Shown here: piece by piece, positions 54,352 to 63,846 of the stretch | Layout: every line of letters begins with the position of its first letter | Position numbering within the stretch: position 1 is the first letter of the stretch | Origin: an uncultured Bacteroidia bacterium | GTDB lineage: Bacteria > Bacteroidota > Bacteroidia > NS11-12g > UBA955 | Length of the DNA stretch: 64,000 nt | Direction: 5' to 3' | Assembly (NCBI GenBank): GCA_943788195.1 | Contig: CALSPH010000001.1 | Location: 123,673-187,672 of the forward strand | Notes under the pieces: generated by a model | The model's input: the letters and a program-made list of their open reading frames with translations, nothing else | Told to the model about the DNA's origin: nothing | The model's database searches: none | Program-made: the position numbers and the translations under genes

Positions 54352-54831
54352 ATGAAGAAATTAATCATCATTTGCATCATCGGCCTCAGTGCTTCTTGGA
54401 TGCATGCACAATCTTTAGAACGAACTGTCATTGGTTCTGCTGGACTTGCTGTGCAAAACGGCACTGCAGGTTTGAGCTTCACCGTAGGTGAAGTAGCCAC
54501 CAACTCGTCCAACTTATTGACCCAAGGGTTTCAACAACCCAATATTGTCAAAAACACGGATATCTTGGATTTGACTAAAACCGGCCAGAAAGCCATTGTA
54601 TACCCAAATCCAACGGTGGATATGTTGAATATCAAAAGCAATTTACCTGCTGCTGGAATCAATCAACTGAGCTATCAAGTTTTTGACTTGTATGGCAAGG
54701 TGGTATTGAAAGGGAATATGGTCTCTGACGGTGGTTCAATCAATGTACAAAGTTTAGCATCTGCATCGTATGTTTTGGTGTTAAGCAACGGAACAGAATT
54801 TAGCCAGACAGTTCGTTTCACGCGGATTTAG
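54352..54831 (+). CDS. T9SS type A sorting domain protein, fibre partner
   Basis: A 159-residue secreted protein: signal peptide, then a short N-terminal domain (TVIGSAGLAVQNGTAGLSFTVGEV, typical of small Bacteroidota proteins preceding a sorting domain), and a C-terminal type A T9SS sorting domain (AIVYPNPTVDMLNI, YQVFDLYGKVV, SYVLVLSNGTEF). It should be exported by the type IX secretion system and anchored or released at the cell surface. It follows the S74 fibre gene by 5 bp, so the two are likely co-expressed. Confidence 0.88.
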   Translation: MKKLIIICIIGLSASWMHAQSLERTVIGSAGLAVQNGTAGLSFTVGEVATNSSNLLTQGFQQPNIVKNTDILDLTKTGQKAIVYPNPTVDMLNIKSNLPAAGINQLSYQVFDLYGKVVLKGNMVSDGGSINVQSLASASYVLVLSNGTEFSQTVRFTRI

Positions 54832-54853
54832 AAATCTATAATTACCTAAACGC

Positions 54854-54885
54854 AAAGAGGCGCTTGCAAATGCAAGCGCCTCTTT
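54854..54885. terminator. Bidirectional terminator between T9SS gene and typA
   Basis: A 15-bp stem AAAGAGGCGCTTGCA with a two-base loop and its complement, followed by T's, between convergent genes. Confidence 0.9.
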
Positions 54886-54904
54886 TTTATTTAAGTCGAT
54901 TCAA

Positions 54905-56725
54905 TTAAAAGTCTCTGAATGGTTCTCCGCCATTCTTCACTCTTTTACGATCCGTTTCTTTCAAATGAATTTTACGCAAACGTATACTTTGTGGTGTTAC
55001 TTCCACGTATTCATCTTCCATGATGTATTCCAGGGCTTCTTCCAACGTAAAATCCTTGGGTGGAATCATACGCACTTTATTATCTGCTCCAGAACTTCGC
55101 ATATTGGTTTGCTTTTTGGTTTTGGTAACGTTAATTACCAAATCCCCTTCGCGGTTATTCTCCCCAATTACTTGACCTTGATATACATCGGTATTGGAAT
55201 GAATGAAGAACTTACCTCTATCTTGCAGTAAATTAATACTGTACGGTATGGCAGAGCCATTCTCCATACTGATTAAAGAACCATTGGTTCTTCCAGGTAT
55301 TTCACCTTTGCACGGCTGAAACTCTAAGAAACGATGTGAGATAATGGCCTCTCCTTGAGAAGCAGTTAAAAGGTAATCACGCAAACCAATAATTCCTCGA
55401 GAAGGAATTTCAAAACGCAATAGCATTCGGTCACTCTTCGGATTCATATCCGTCATGTTGCCTTTGCGTTGTGTTACGGTATCAATCGCTTTACCTGAAA
55501 ACTCTTCCGGTATATCAATGGTCAATTCTTCAATGGGTTCACATTTTACACCGTCAATTTCTTTTAAAATTACTTGGGGTTGTCCAATTTGGATTTCAAA
55601 ACCTTCTCTACGCATGGTTTCAATCAAAACAGACAAGTGCAAAACACCCCGCCCAAATACCAAGAAAGAATCCGCAGATCCGGTTTTCTCAACCCGCAAT
55701 GCAAGGTTCTTTTCCAACTCTTTGGCTAGACGTTCAGATAAATGTCTTGAAGTCACAAACTTCCCTTCTTTACCATAAAAAGGTGAATTGTTTATCGTGA
55801 ACAACATACTCATGGTAGGCTCATCAATAGAGATTGGTTTCATGCCTTCAGGATTATCTAAATCTGAAATAGTGTCTCCAATTTCAAATCCTTCGATACC
55901 CGTTATAGCGCAAATTTCACCTGCTTCTACCACTTCCACCTTTTCTTTACCCATTCCGGTAAACAAGTACAATTCCTTTATTTTTGATTTTACAACTGAA
56001 CCATCCCGTTTAACTAACGCAATCGGCATTCCTGCTTTTAATGTCCCTCGGAATAACCTACCTACTGCAATTCTGCCAATATAATTACTGAAATCCAATG
56101 ACGTAATTTGCATTTGAAGGGTACCCTCTTCTACATGTGGTGCAGGTACATACTTTTCGATGTATTCAAAAAGCACATCAATATTATCGGTTGGTTTGTC
56201 ATGATCCTCTGCCATCCAGCCATTTTTAGCCGAACCAAATACTACAGGGAAATCCAATTGTTCTTCAGTACCACCCAAACTAAACATTAAATCGAAAACC
56301 TTTTCATGTACTTCATCTGGCGTACAATTGGGTTTATCAACTTTGTTTACTACTACTATGGGTTTTAAACCGAGTTGCAATGCTTTCTCTAATACAAAAC
56401 GCGTTTGTGGCATTGGACCCTCAAAAGCATCCACCAAAAGCAATACACCATCGGCCATATTCAACACACGCTCAACTTCCCCTCCAAAATCACTGTGACC
56501 AGGTGTATCAATAATATTGATCTTAAGATCATTAAACGTTACCGAAACATTTTTGGCAAGAATGGTTATCCCACGTTCTTTTTCCAGTTCATTGCTATCC
56601 ATGATAAGCTCACCAGGTTTTTCATGGTCCTTAAATAGTTTGCCAGCCAATATCATTTTGTCTACCAATGTGGTTTTACCATGGTCTACGTGAGCAATAA
56701 TGGCAATGTTTCTAATGTTTTGCAT
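54905..56725 (-). CDS. typA: Ribosome-binding GTPase TypA/BipA
   Basis: Translational GTPase that binds 70S ribosomes and aids assembly and stress adaptation. G1 AHVDHGKTTLVDKM, G2 ERGITI, G3 DTPGHSDFGGEVERVL and G4 NKVDKP lie in the first ~130 residues. Domains II, III and V follow, with the BipA C-terminal domain (RSSGADNKVRMIPP, VEVTPQSIRLRK). Length 606 matches TypA rather than LepA or EF-G. Monocistronic. A TACTTTTG on the minus strand (56746-56753) lies 20 nt upstream of the start; the nearest TTG is 25 nt further, so the promoter call is weak. Confidence 0.97.
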   Translation of the reverse strand: MQNIRNIAIIAHVDHGKTTLVDKMILAGKLFKDHEKPGELIMDSNELEKERGITILAKNVSVTFNDLKINIIDTPGHSDFGGEVERVLNMADGVLLLVDAFEGPMPQTRFVLEKALQLGLKPIVVVNKVDKPNCTPDEVHEKVFDLMFSLGGTEEQLDFPVVFGSAKNGWMAEDHDKPTDNIDVLFEYIEKYVPAPHVEEGTLQMQITSLDFSNYIGRIAVGRLFRGTLKAGMPIALVKRDGSVVKSKIKELYLFTGMGKEKVEVVEAGEICAITGIEGFEIGDTISDLDNPEGMKPISIDEPTMSMLFTINNSPFYGKEGKFVTSRHLSERLAKELEKNLALRVEKTGSADSFLVFGRGVLHLSVLIETMRREGFEIQIGQPQVILKEIDGVKCEPIEELTIDIPEEFSGKAIDTVTQRKGNMTDMNPKSDRMLLRFEIPSRGIIGLRDYLLTASQGEAIISHRFLEFQPCKGEIPGRTNGSLISMENGSAIPYSINLLQDRGKFFIHSNTDVYQGQVIGENNREGDLVINVTKTKKQTNMRSSGADNKVRMIPPKDFTLEEALEYIMEDEYVEVTPQSIRLRKIHLKETDRKRVKNGGEPFRDF

Positions 56726-56943
56726 CTCGGTTGATTTTAAAGGTGCAAAAGTAGCCTTTAATTATGGTATAGCCCTTGCAATTTGCATTTATTTTAATGA
56801 TATTTGCACCAAGTAAAAGACGGCTGTGTTTTTACCTTAAAAGCACCAGTTTAAAGTAAAAAATCATCCCAATTTACCAACTTTATTGCAGCTATTTTGT
56901 TATTTATAGCAGCTATTATTAATTAATTCAAGAAACGAAAACC

Positions 56944-58236
56944 ATGTCAGAAAACAACGCAATTTTAAAAATCGGGGAAGAAGAACTTAGCATCCCAATT
57001 ATCACAGGTTCTGAAAATGAACATGCGTTAGACATTTCTAAATTAAGAGGAAGCACAGGTTATGTGACTTTAGATGTTGGTTTTAAAAACACCGGTTCTA
57101 CCAAAAGTGCAATTACGTATTTGGATGGAGAGCAAGGCATATTAAGGCATCGCGGTTATAGTATAGAAGACCTTGCTTCAAAGGCATCATATCTTGAAGT
57201 TACTTATTTATTAATTAACGGAAAACTACCCAATCAAGCTGAGTTAGATACATTTGATCACGATATCCGAATGCACACTTTGGTGAATACAGACATGGAA
57301 AACATTTTCCATTCATTCCCAACAGGTTCACACCCAATGGGTCAATTGATGTGCTTAGTATCTAGCTTATCTGCTTTTTACCCAGGTTCACTCAACACGC
57401 ACCCCACACCAGAAAGACAACTTAAAACCATCACACGTTTGTTGGCCAAAATGCCTACAATCTGCGCGATGATCTATAAGAAAAAATGGGGCCATCCATT
57501 GGTTTACCCAAACAATAGCTTAGATTATGTAAGCAACTTCTTGAACATGACTTTTGGTCAAGTTACCATGAATTATGAGACGGATCCAGTGGTGGCTGAT
57601 GCAATGAACAAATTGCTGATTTTACACGCAGATCATGAGCAAAACTGCTCTGCAAGTACAGTGCGTTTGGTAGGTAGCTCACATGCAAACTTATATTCTT
57701 CAATTGCTGCAGGCATTGCTGCACTTTGGGGTCCATTGCATGGTGGTGCAAACCAACAAGTAATTGAAATGTTGGAGAAAATCAAAGCAGATGGTGGAAA
57801 TGTTCAGAAATTCATTGACAAAGCGAAAGACAAAAATGACACGTTCAGATTAATGGGCTTTGGTCATCGGGTTTATAAAAACTTTGATCCTAGAGCACGA
57901 ATTATCAAAAAATCTTGCGATGAGGTATTAGCTAAATTGGGAATACATGATCCAATTTTAGATATAGCGAAGGAATTGGAAGAAGCTGCGTTGAATGATC
58001 CATACTTTGCAGAACGCAAGCTTTATCCAAACGTAGATTTCTACTCAGGAATTATCTATAGAGCATTGGGTTTCCCAACAGAAATGTTTACTGTATTATT
58101 TGCTTTGGGAAGATTGCCAGGTTGGATGGCACAATGGAAAGAAATGCGTACCGAAGGACAGCCAATTGGTAGACCAAGACAAATCTATACCGGTGAGCCT
58201 GCACGTGATTTCATACCAATGAAAATGAGAAGTTAA
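56944..58236 (+). CDS. gltA: Citrate synthase
   Basis: Condenses oxaloacetate with acetyl-CoA to citrate, entry to the TCA cycle. The catalytic residues are in AALWGPLHGGANQQVI (His), FGHRVYKNFDPRA (His and nearby Arg) and an Asp in DVELLIP-like YPNVDFYSG. The N-terminal ~60-residue extension and the 430-residue length indicate the hexameric Gram-negative (type II) form, which can be NADH-sensitive. The ATG at 56944 is preceded by ~200 bp of AT-rich leader. Confidence 0.97.
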   Translation: MSENNAILKIGEEELSIPIITGSENEHALDISKLRGSTGYVTLDVGFKNTGSTKSAITYLDGEQGILRHRGYSIEDLASKASYLEVTYLLINGKLPNQAELDTFDHDIRMHTLVNTDMENIFHSFPTGSHPMGQLMCLVSSLSAFYPGSLNTHPTPERQLKTITRLLAKMPTICAMIYKKKWGHPLVYPNNSLDYVSNFLNMTFGQVTMNYETDPVVADAMNKLLILHADHEQNCSASTVRLVGSSHANLYSSIAAGIAALWGPLHGGANQQVIEMLEKIKADGGNVQKFIDKAKDKNDTFRLMGFGHRVYKNFDPRARIIKKSCDEVLAKLGIHDPILDIAKELEEAALNDPYFAERKLYPNVDFYSGIIYRALGFPTEMFTVLFALGRLPGWMAQWKEMRTEGQPIGRPRQIYTGEPARDFIPMKMRS

Positions 58237-58342
58237 CTTTTCAAAATAGTTGTTGCAGATACTACGGATTAGGGATTTAAGGTTCAGATTCAATCGCCTA
58301 AAAAGCAGAATTCATTTTCTTAAATTGCAATGGCGAGGAGTG

Positions 58343-58361
58343 TAGAATTGGGACAATTCTA
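58343..58361. repeat. Small inverted repeat in the gltA/CHU_C convergent gap
   Basis: TAGAATTG and CAATTCTA form an 8-bp stem with a three-base loop (GGA). There is no T tract, so it is at best a weak terminator for the two convergent genes. Confidence 0.35.
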
Positions 58362-58415
58362 GCTAACATAAAATAAGTCAATGCATCACCAATAAGGCAG
58401 GTACGCTCTCCCCTT

Positions 58416-60251
58416 TTATCGTATTAGCGTAATAACACCCATAACCTCTTTTTCAACATCACAGCTTTTTACACTCATGGTATAATAAAACGTGCCATTG
58501 GTAGCATCTTTACCCTTCCAAGGTTTATTCTCTCCATCAAACACTTTCCTGCCCCATCGATTATAGACACTCAGGGTATAAAAATAGTCTGATTCCCTTT
58601 CTGGAAATACATCATTATATCCATCATTATTGGGTGTAAATGTATTGTAAATCTTGGCTTTCTTACCAGGACCGGAATAGTCCTTTACGTTTAATTCATC
58701 AGTATATGGGCAGTCATTTGCATTCAGCCCGTTAATCTGAAAGGTTGCGCCTTGGTTAAAAAAGAAAAAGGAGTCCGAATAGTTCTTCGGCATGATATCA
58801 GGGTCTGAACTCCAGCTGATGGTTTGATAATTTCCATTCACCTTAACATTCCCCTGATACTCCATTAGGTTCTGATTGCATGATATATCTTCAACACTCA
58901 ACTTAACTTTTAAATCATCAATGGATAAACGCATTGAATCAACGCCATCACAGTTTCCCAATACCATGTGTAACCAATAAACTCCGGGTTCAGTTACAGT
59001 GATCAAAGTGTCTTGAGCACCCGTTGACCAATTTACAGATGCTTTGGGGTACGTACGATCTGGCCATAATTGAATGGACTCTCCCTTGCAAATTATGGTA
59101 TCCTCAGGGATATTGAATAGTAAGCGCTCGTAAATGGTGATATCTTGAAACTGGGTATCTGCACAATTCCCAGTTGCAGCAACTAGCATAACCGTATAAT
59201 TGCCCACTTTCGGATACGTGTATGTACCCGAGCTTTTGTTAGAGGTATCTGTTGTACTCGTACTATCTCCAAAATCCCAAAAATAGGAAGTTGCATTTTG
59301 ACTTGAATTGCTAAAAATTACCTGCCGATCGCAATTGATGTCTGGCGCTGCAAATGCAGATACCGTTTCAAAAACACAATTCTGAACATTGAATTGATAA
59401 TCACGTTGGGTAAAACCAATGAGCACTCCATTTCTATATTCTTTGACAATAATACCAATCACAAATTGCCCTTCGGTGGTGGGTGTCAATCTCAATTCTC
59501 CAGTATTCTCATTTATACTTACATTAGGACTGGAATTTATCGCATTGCCATAATCATACCCGGTTAGGAAGGTGATTTTTGTAAAAGGAGGAGTCTCATA
59601 AGCCGTAACTGCCGGTCTCGGAACGGAACGATTTGCTCCTGTAAAAGGATGAAAAAACTCATAAGCTAAACTGTCCCCATCAGCATCCGTTGCAGCATGA
59701 TCAAAAATCAGCTCGGTATTGGTACACAAAAAATTCGGGGGTAAATTTTTAAAATACGGGCTGCTGTTGCCTCCTATAGAATCTAAAGGATTAATTTCAG
59801 TCCAAAAGTTGGCCCCAGTACTTTCAGGATCTACTAAATTTAAAATTGAATTATTACGGCAACATCGTTGAAATGACAGAATATAACCGCCTTCAATAGG
59901 AGGCAATTCCCTATAAAAGACATAGCTATATGCATCCACACATGCATTGGGTCCTATTTTTATGCAATTGTAATGTGTTTTAGAAACACGAACGGGTGTA
60001 GACCTTTCTACATCAAAGGATAAGTTAGGCAGAAGCAATCCTGTTTTTTTAGAAAAAACGGCTATTTGAGCAAAACGGTCTTGACTTATGGCACCTGGAT
60101 TTCCATTAACACAATCAATATAAAGTTGCAGCTCAATTTTGAAACTATCCTTATTGAGTTGTGTATAGTTTATCTCACCGCCCACAATATGTGTCGCAAA
60201 GCTGGCTGAGTTAAACAACCCTAGAATACATAATAATGCCAAATGCTTCAT
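58416..60251 (-). CDS. Gliding-motility CHU_C C-terminal domain surface protein with PKD domain
   Basis: Large secreted protein (611 aa). Signal peptide ends at NSASFAT. An N-terminal ~280-residue beta domain (HIVGGEINYTQL) precedes a PKD domain (SYFWDFGDST, SGTYTYPKVGNYTVMLVA; residues ~315-365), further beta domains, and the C-terminal gliding-motility-associated module (NTFTPNNDGYNDVF, YTLSVYNRWGRKVFDG, GTFYYTM). That module is a type B T9SS-linked export signal, so the protein is likely delivered to the surface or motility apparatus. The cell-surface ligand is unknown. Confidence 0.92.
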   Translation of the reverse strand: MKHLALLCILGLFNSASFATHIVGGEINYTQLNKDSFKIELQLYIDCVNGNPGAISQDRFAQIAVFSKKTGLLLPNLSFDVERSTPVRVSKTHYNCIKIGPNACVDAYSYVFYRELPPIEGGYILSFQRCCRNNSILNLVDPESTGANFWTEINPLDSIGGNSSPYFKNLPPNFLCTNTELIFDHAATDADGDSLAYEFFHPFTGANRSVPRPAVTAYETPPFTKITFLTGYDYGNAINSSPNVSINENTGELRLTPTTEGQFVIGIIVKEYRNGVLIGFTQRDYQFNVQNCVFETVSAFAAPDINCDRQVIFSNSSQNATSYFWDFGDSTSTTDTSNKSSGTYTYPKVGNYTVMLVAATGNCADTQFQDITIYERLLFNIPEDTIICKGESIQLWPDRTYPKASVNWSTGAQDTLITVTEPGVYWLHMVLGNCDGVDSMRLSIDDLKVKLSVEDISCNQNLMEYQGNVKVNGNYQTISWSSDPDIMPKNYSDSFFFFNQGATFQINGLNANDCPYTDELNVKDYSGPGKKAKIYNTFTPNNDGYNDVFPERESDYFYTLSVYNRWGRKVFDGENKPWKGKDATNGTFYYTMSVKSCDVEKEVMGVITLIR

Positions 60252-60333
60252 TCGCTACTTTTATAGACGCTAAGATACTTAAAACGTTGCCTTAAAACAT
60301 GACATATATCAGCATAATAGGCACTATATGACC

Positions 60334-60364
60334 TCTGTCTGAAAATAGACGGATAGTACATTTG
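60334..60364 (+). promoter_or_regulatory. Promoter of the CBS-domain protein
   Basis: TCTG (60334-60337, one base off TTTG), 19 bp, TACATTTG (60357-60364). Predicted leader of about 23 nt before the ATG at 60392. Confidence 0.4.
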
Positions 60365-60391
60365 GAGCATAAACAAAACGATATATATATA

Positions 60392-60814
60392 ATGAAAAGA
60401 AGAGAACCTGTAAGTCATATCATGACAAAAGATGTTAAATCGATTAACCTTCATCAAGGAAGCTTGTTAGAAGCAAAGGATATGATGGAAAAAAACCATA
60501 TTCGTCATTTGCCTGTAACCTCTGGGGATAAATTGGAAGGTATAATCAGTTTAACAGATATTCACCGTATTAGCTTTGGTGCAAATTTCGGACAACAAGC
60601 TGCAGTAGATGCATCCATTTTTGAAATGTTGACGGTTGCACAAGTAATGAAAAACAACCCGACCACCATTACACCCGATACACAAATTAGAGAAGTGGCA
60701 GAAATGCTTGCGGTTGAAGAATTTCATGCGCTACCAGTTGTTGATGACGATGGTAATCTAGAAGGAATTGTGACCACCACAGATTTAATGAAGTTCTTGT
60801 TGGAGCAATACTAA
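60392..60814 (+). CDS. CBS-pair domain protein
   Basis: A free-standing pair of CBS motifs, which bind adenine nucleotides (AMP, ATP, SAM) and act as energy sensors. CBS1 is HIMTKDVKSINLHQ...HLPVTSGDKLEGIISLTDI; CBS2 is VAQVMKNNPTTITPDT...ALPVVDDDGNLEGIVTTTDL. The ATG at 60392 is favoured over the TTG 30 bp upstream. With no attached enzyme domain, its regulatory target is unknown. Confidence 0.9.
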   Translation: MKRREPVSHIMTKDVKSINLHQGSLLEAKDMMEKNHIRHLPVTSGDKLEGIISLTDIHRISFGANFGQQAAVDASIFEMLTVAQVMKNNPTTITPDTQIREVAEMLAVEEFHALPVVDDDGNLEGIVTTTDLMKFLLEQY

Positions 60815-60831
60815 ATCGTATTCCTTAATAC

Positions 60832-60869
60832 AAAAAAACCCGATTGCGCATTCGCAATCGGGTTTTTTT
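60832..60869. terminator. Bidirectional terminator between CBS gene and dnaE2-like
   Basis: A 17-bp stem AAAAAAACCCGATTGCG and complement with a four-base loop, flanked by poly-A and poly-T, between convergent genes. Confidence 0.92.
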
Positions 60870-63837
60870 ATACCGCAAATCGAACATCTTCTACATACGC
60901 CAATCGATTCATTTCACTTACCTCTATTGACAAGAATCCAAACTCATCTACCACCAAGCCGGTTAATTGATAGATCCCTTTGCCTCGGAAAGGATATCGA
61001 GCTACCACAGGAGGAAAATGAACGGTATCAATCCAGTTGCCGGATCGATCAATAAAGGTTCCAAAATTCATGCGTTTTTTGTTTGTTGTACTCGTAGTTT
61101 TGGTTGTAATCAAGTACCCATACAAGGTGATTCTTTTCCCCACATTTTTGGGCATATCACTTACCTGCAAATGAACCGCCAGTTCCTCTTTTAGCAGCAT
61201 AAATGGATTAATCAATGAAAAACCCAACAACTCAATCTGATCAAAAGCCTCTTCTAATGCAGAAGTGGGCAATTTCGGAAATTCAAATTGTTGCGCTTTT
61301 ACCTTAAATAGAGGTTCCTGAAAAATAGTCTTAGGCTGATGATTCAACTTATAATACCCATCCCATAATAACTCGCGCTTATTAATGCCTGTAAATTGAA
61401 ATGCTTTTACGCGTATCAATACATCCAAAGACTCCGCGCTAATATGTACCCGTTCTAAAAAATCATCTAAAGAGCGATAGGGGCCCCTTTGTTCACGCTC
61501 CGCAATGATTGCCAAAATAGTTTTGGTATCTAAACCACTCAAAAAATGAAACCCCAAATAGATGGTCGACCCTTTAATAACGGTTAAGCCATTGCTATGA
61601 TTAACGCATGGCGGATAAATAGTAGCACCCAACATACGGGCTTCATGAATATACGTCTCTGCCCGATAATACCCTCCCCCATTATTTAAGACGGCCACCA
61701 TATATTCCAAAGGGTAGTAACATTTGAGATAAAGACTTTGATAACTCTCTACTGCATAGGATGCGGAATGCCCTTTGGCAAAGGCGTAGCCTGCAAAACT
61801 TTCTACCTGATTCCATACTTCTAAGGTCAATTGATCGGTATAGCCCTTTGTCCTACAATTTGATATAAATTTATCCTTCACCAGCTGAAACTCTTCTCTA
61901 GAACGAAACTTGCCACTCATTCCCCTGCGCAATACATCCGATTCTCCTAAGCTTAAGCCTGCAAAATGATGGGCTACCTTGATTACATCTTCTTGATAGA
62001 CCATTACCCCATAGGTATCTGCCATGAGTTCCCACATTACCGGATGGGCTTTTTTCCTGCGCTCGGGATCTTTGTGGCGCAATATGTATTCACGCATCAT
62101 TCCACTCTTTGCAACCCCTGGACGGATAATTGAACTGGCCGCTACCAAACCCAAGTAACTATTTACCTCCAATTTTTTAAGCAACATGCGCATGGCTGGA
62201 GACTCTACATAAAAACAACCGATGCACTTGGCCTCACTGACCATTTTATTAATGCGCTTGTCTTCAAGCAATGGCTTTACATGATGAATGTCAACTTCGG
62301 GTGCTTCAGGCCGATTGACTTTGATAATACCCAAGGCATCTTTAATCTTTCCAAGCCCTCTTTGCCCTAAAATATCATACTTATATAAGCCCACATCTTC
62401 TGCAATATGCATATCAAACTGAGTGGTAGGGAATCCCTTAGGCGGTAAATTGGTAGCTGAAAAATAATGCATCGGCCGTTCTGAAACCAAGACACCCCCG
62501 GCATGAATACTTAAATGATTGGGCATCCCATTCAAGTGCTGTGCATATTGATGCACCAGCTTGGCATACTGATCCAAAGCCTGCGGATTATATTTTCCAG
62601 AGCTCAATAAATCGATTTCATGCTTGGGCAATCCAAACACTTTCCCCAGTTCACGTACTGCTCCTTTATGCTGAAAAGTATTGTAGGTAGCCAAAAGTGA
62701 CACTTGCCCTTCTTTTCCAAATGTATCAAAAATATAACGGGTTACATCTTCTCGATCACGCCATGAAAAATCAATGTCAAAATCAGGAGGATTGGCCCGA
62801 TACAAATTCATAAAACGCTCGAAGTATAAATCCAAATCAATGGGGTCCACATCGGTTATACCCAATATGTATGCAATAATGCTATTGGCACCACTCCCTC
62901 TGCCCACATGGTAATATCCTTTGTGCTTTGCATAGTTTACTATATCCCAATTAATCAGGAAGAACGGCACATAGTGCTGCTGCTGAATTAAGTCCAGTTC
63001 CTTTTTGATGCGCGCTTCAATTTGGGGGGTCACTTTATCATACCGATAGGGCAACATCTCTTTGCATTTCTGTAAAATCAGAGCGGTGTCTTGTGCTTTA
63101 CTGCCGGTATAGGTTTTTTTATTTTGAGGAGGCCGATTGTCTGAAAAGTCGAAATAGATCTCGCACTCCTCCATTAATTTTTGTGTATTTGATATGAGAA
63201 AAGGATACGCTTCTAGTCTTTGTTTTAGACTATCCAAAGGCATCATAAACTCATCCCCAAATGCTTGGTCATCTACATCCAATTTGCTCAGCAAGGTACT
63301 TTTACCTACCGCACGCAATAGGCGATGCACATTAAAGTCACGCTTGTTTCTAAACGTTACAGCTTGCAGTAAAACAAACTTATTCTGTTGTGCATAGAGG
63401 GTAGAAAAACGAATCTTTTTAAAATCTCTCAGATTTACCCCTACATATTCATAAGGCTTGAGCGTTGTTTTTTCAATGAGCAATAGCTGCTCAAAAGGAT
63501 AAATAAAAACAACATTTTCCAGTTCTGGAGCTAGTTCTGGGAGTTTTTTTTTATGATGCGAATGGTGCGATAAAAAGCCATTCAGTGCCTGAAAACCTTG
63601 GTTGCTTTGCGCAATTCCCACATACAATTGCTGTGCCCCATTTCTAAAATCAATCCCTACGATGGGTTTAATGCCATATTGCGGAGCCAAACGGATGAAA
63701 TTTAAGCAGGCCGAAGTGTTATTGATATCGGTTAAAGCCAATGAGGTATACCCCGCTTCCTGCGCCAGACGCAATAATTCCTTTTCAGAAAAAGTGCCAT
63801 ACCTTAGGCTATAATAGCTGTGATTGTTTAACAACAT
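60868..63837 (-). CDS. DnaE2-like (ImuC-type) DNA polymerase III alpha subunit
   Basis: Error-prone C-family polymerase of 989 residues, shorter than a replicative DnaE. The palm holds the catalytic triad: GRGSGANSIIAYILGI and PPDFDIDFSWRDRED (PDxDxDF). A PHP domain is at the N-terminus but is degenerate: the metal-binding HxH region reads NNHSYYS and TDH reads TDINN, so no metal-dependent proofreading is expected. The C-terminus is an OB fold (KRITLYGYLITTK...FIDRSGNWIDTV). The gene follows a Y-family polymerase by 9 bp, the arrangement of mutasome (ImuB-ImuC/DnaE2) cassettes used in SOS-type mutagenesis; no ImuA or LexA is visible here. Confidence 0.88.
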   Translation of the reverse strand: MLLNNHSYYSLRYGTFSEKELLRLAQEAGYTSLALTDINNTSACLNFIRLAPQYGIKPIVGIDFRNGAQQLYVGIAQSNQGFQALNGFLSHHSHHKKKLPELAPELENVVFIYPFEQLLLIEKTTLKPYEYVGVNLRDFKKIRFSTLYAQQNKFVLLQAVTFRNKRDFNVHRLLRAVGKSTLLSKLDVDDQAFGDEFMMPLDSLKQRLEAYPFLISNTQKLMEECEIYFDFSDNRPPQNKKTYTGSKAQDTALILQKCKEMLPYRYDKVTPQIEARIKKELDLIQQQHYVPFFLINWDIVNYAKHKGYYHVGRGSGANSIIAYILGITDVDPIDLDLYFERFMNLYRANPPDFDIDFSWRDREDVTRYIFDTFGKEGQVSLLATYNTFQHKGAVRELGKVFGLPKHEIDLLSSGKYNPQALDQYAKLVHQYAQHLNGMPNHLSIHAGGVLVSERPMHYFSATNLPPKGFPTTQFDMHIAEDVGLYKYDILGQRGLGKIKDALGIIKVNRPEAPEVDIHHVKPLLEDKRINKMVSEAKCIGCFYVESPAMRMLLKKLEVNSYLGLVAASSIIRPGVAKSGMMREYILRHKDPERRKKAHPVMWELMADTYGVMVYQEDVIKVAHHFAGLSLGESDVLRRGMSGKFRSREEFQLVKDKFISNCRTKGYTDQLTLEVWNQVESFAGYAFAKGHSASYAVESYQSLYLKCYYPLEYMVAVLNNGGGYYRAETYIHEARMLGATIYPPCVNHSNGLTVIKGSTIYLGFHFLSGLDTKTILAIIAEREQRGPYRSLDDFLERVHISAESLDVLIRVKAFQFTGINKRELLWDGYYKLNHQPKTIFQEPLFKVKAQQFEFPKLPTSALEEAFDQIELLGFSLINPFMLLKEELAVHLQVSDMPKNVGKRITLYGYLITTKTTSTTNKKRMNFGTFIDRSGNWIDTVHFPPVVARYPFRGKGIYQLTGLVVDEFGFLSIEVSEMNRLAYVEDVRFAV

Positions 63838-63846
63838 CCGCTTCGA

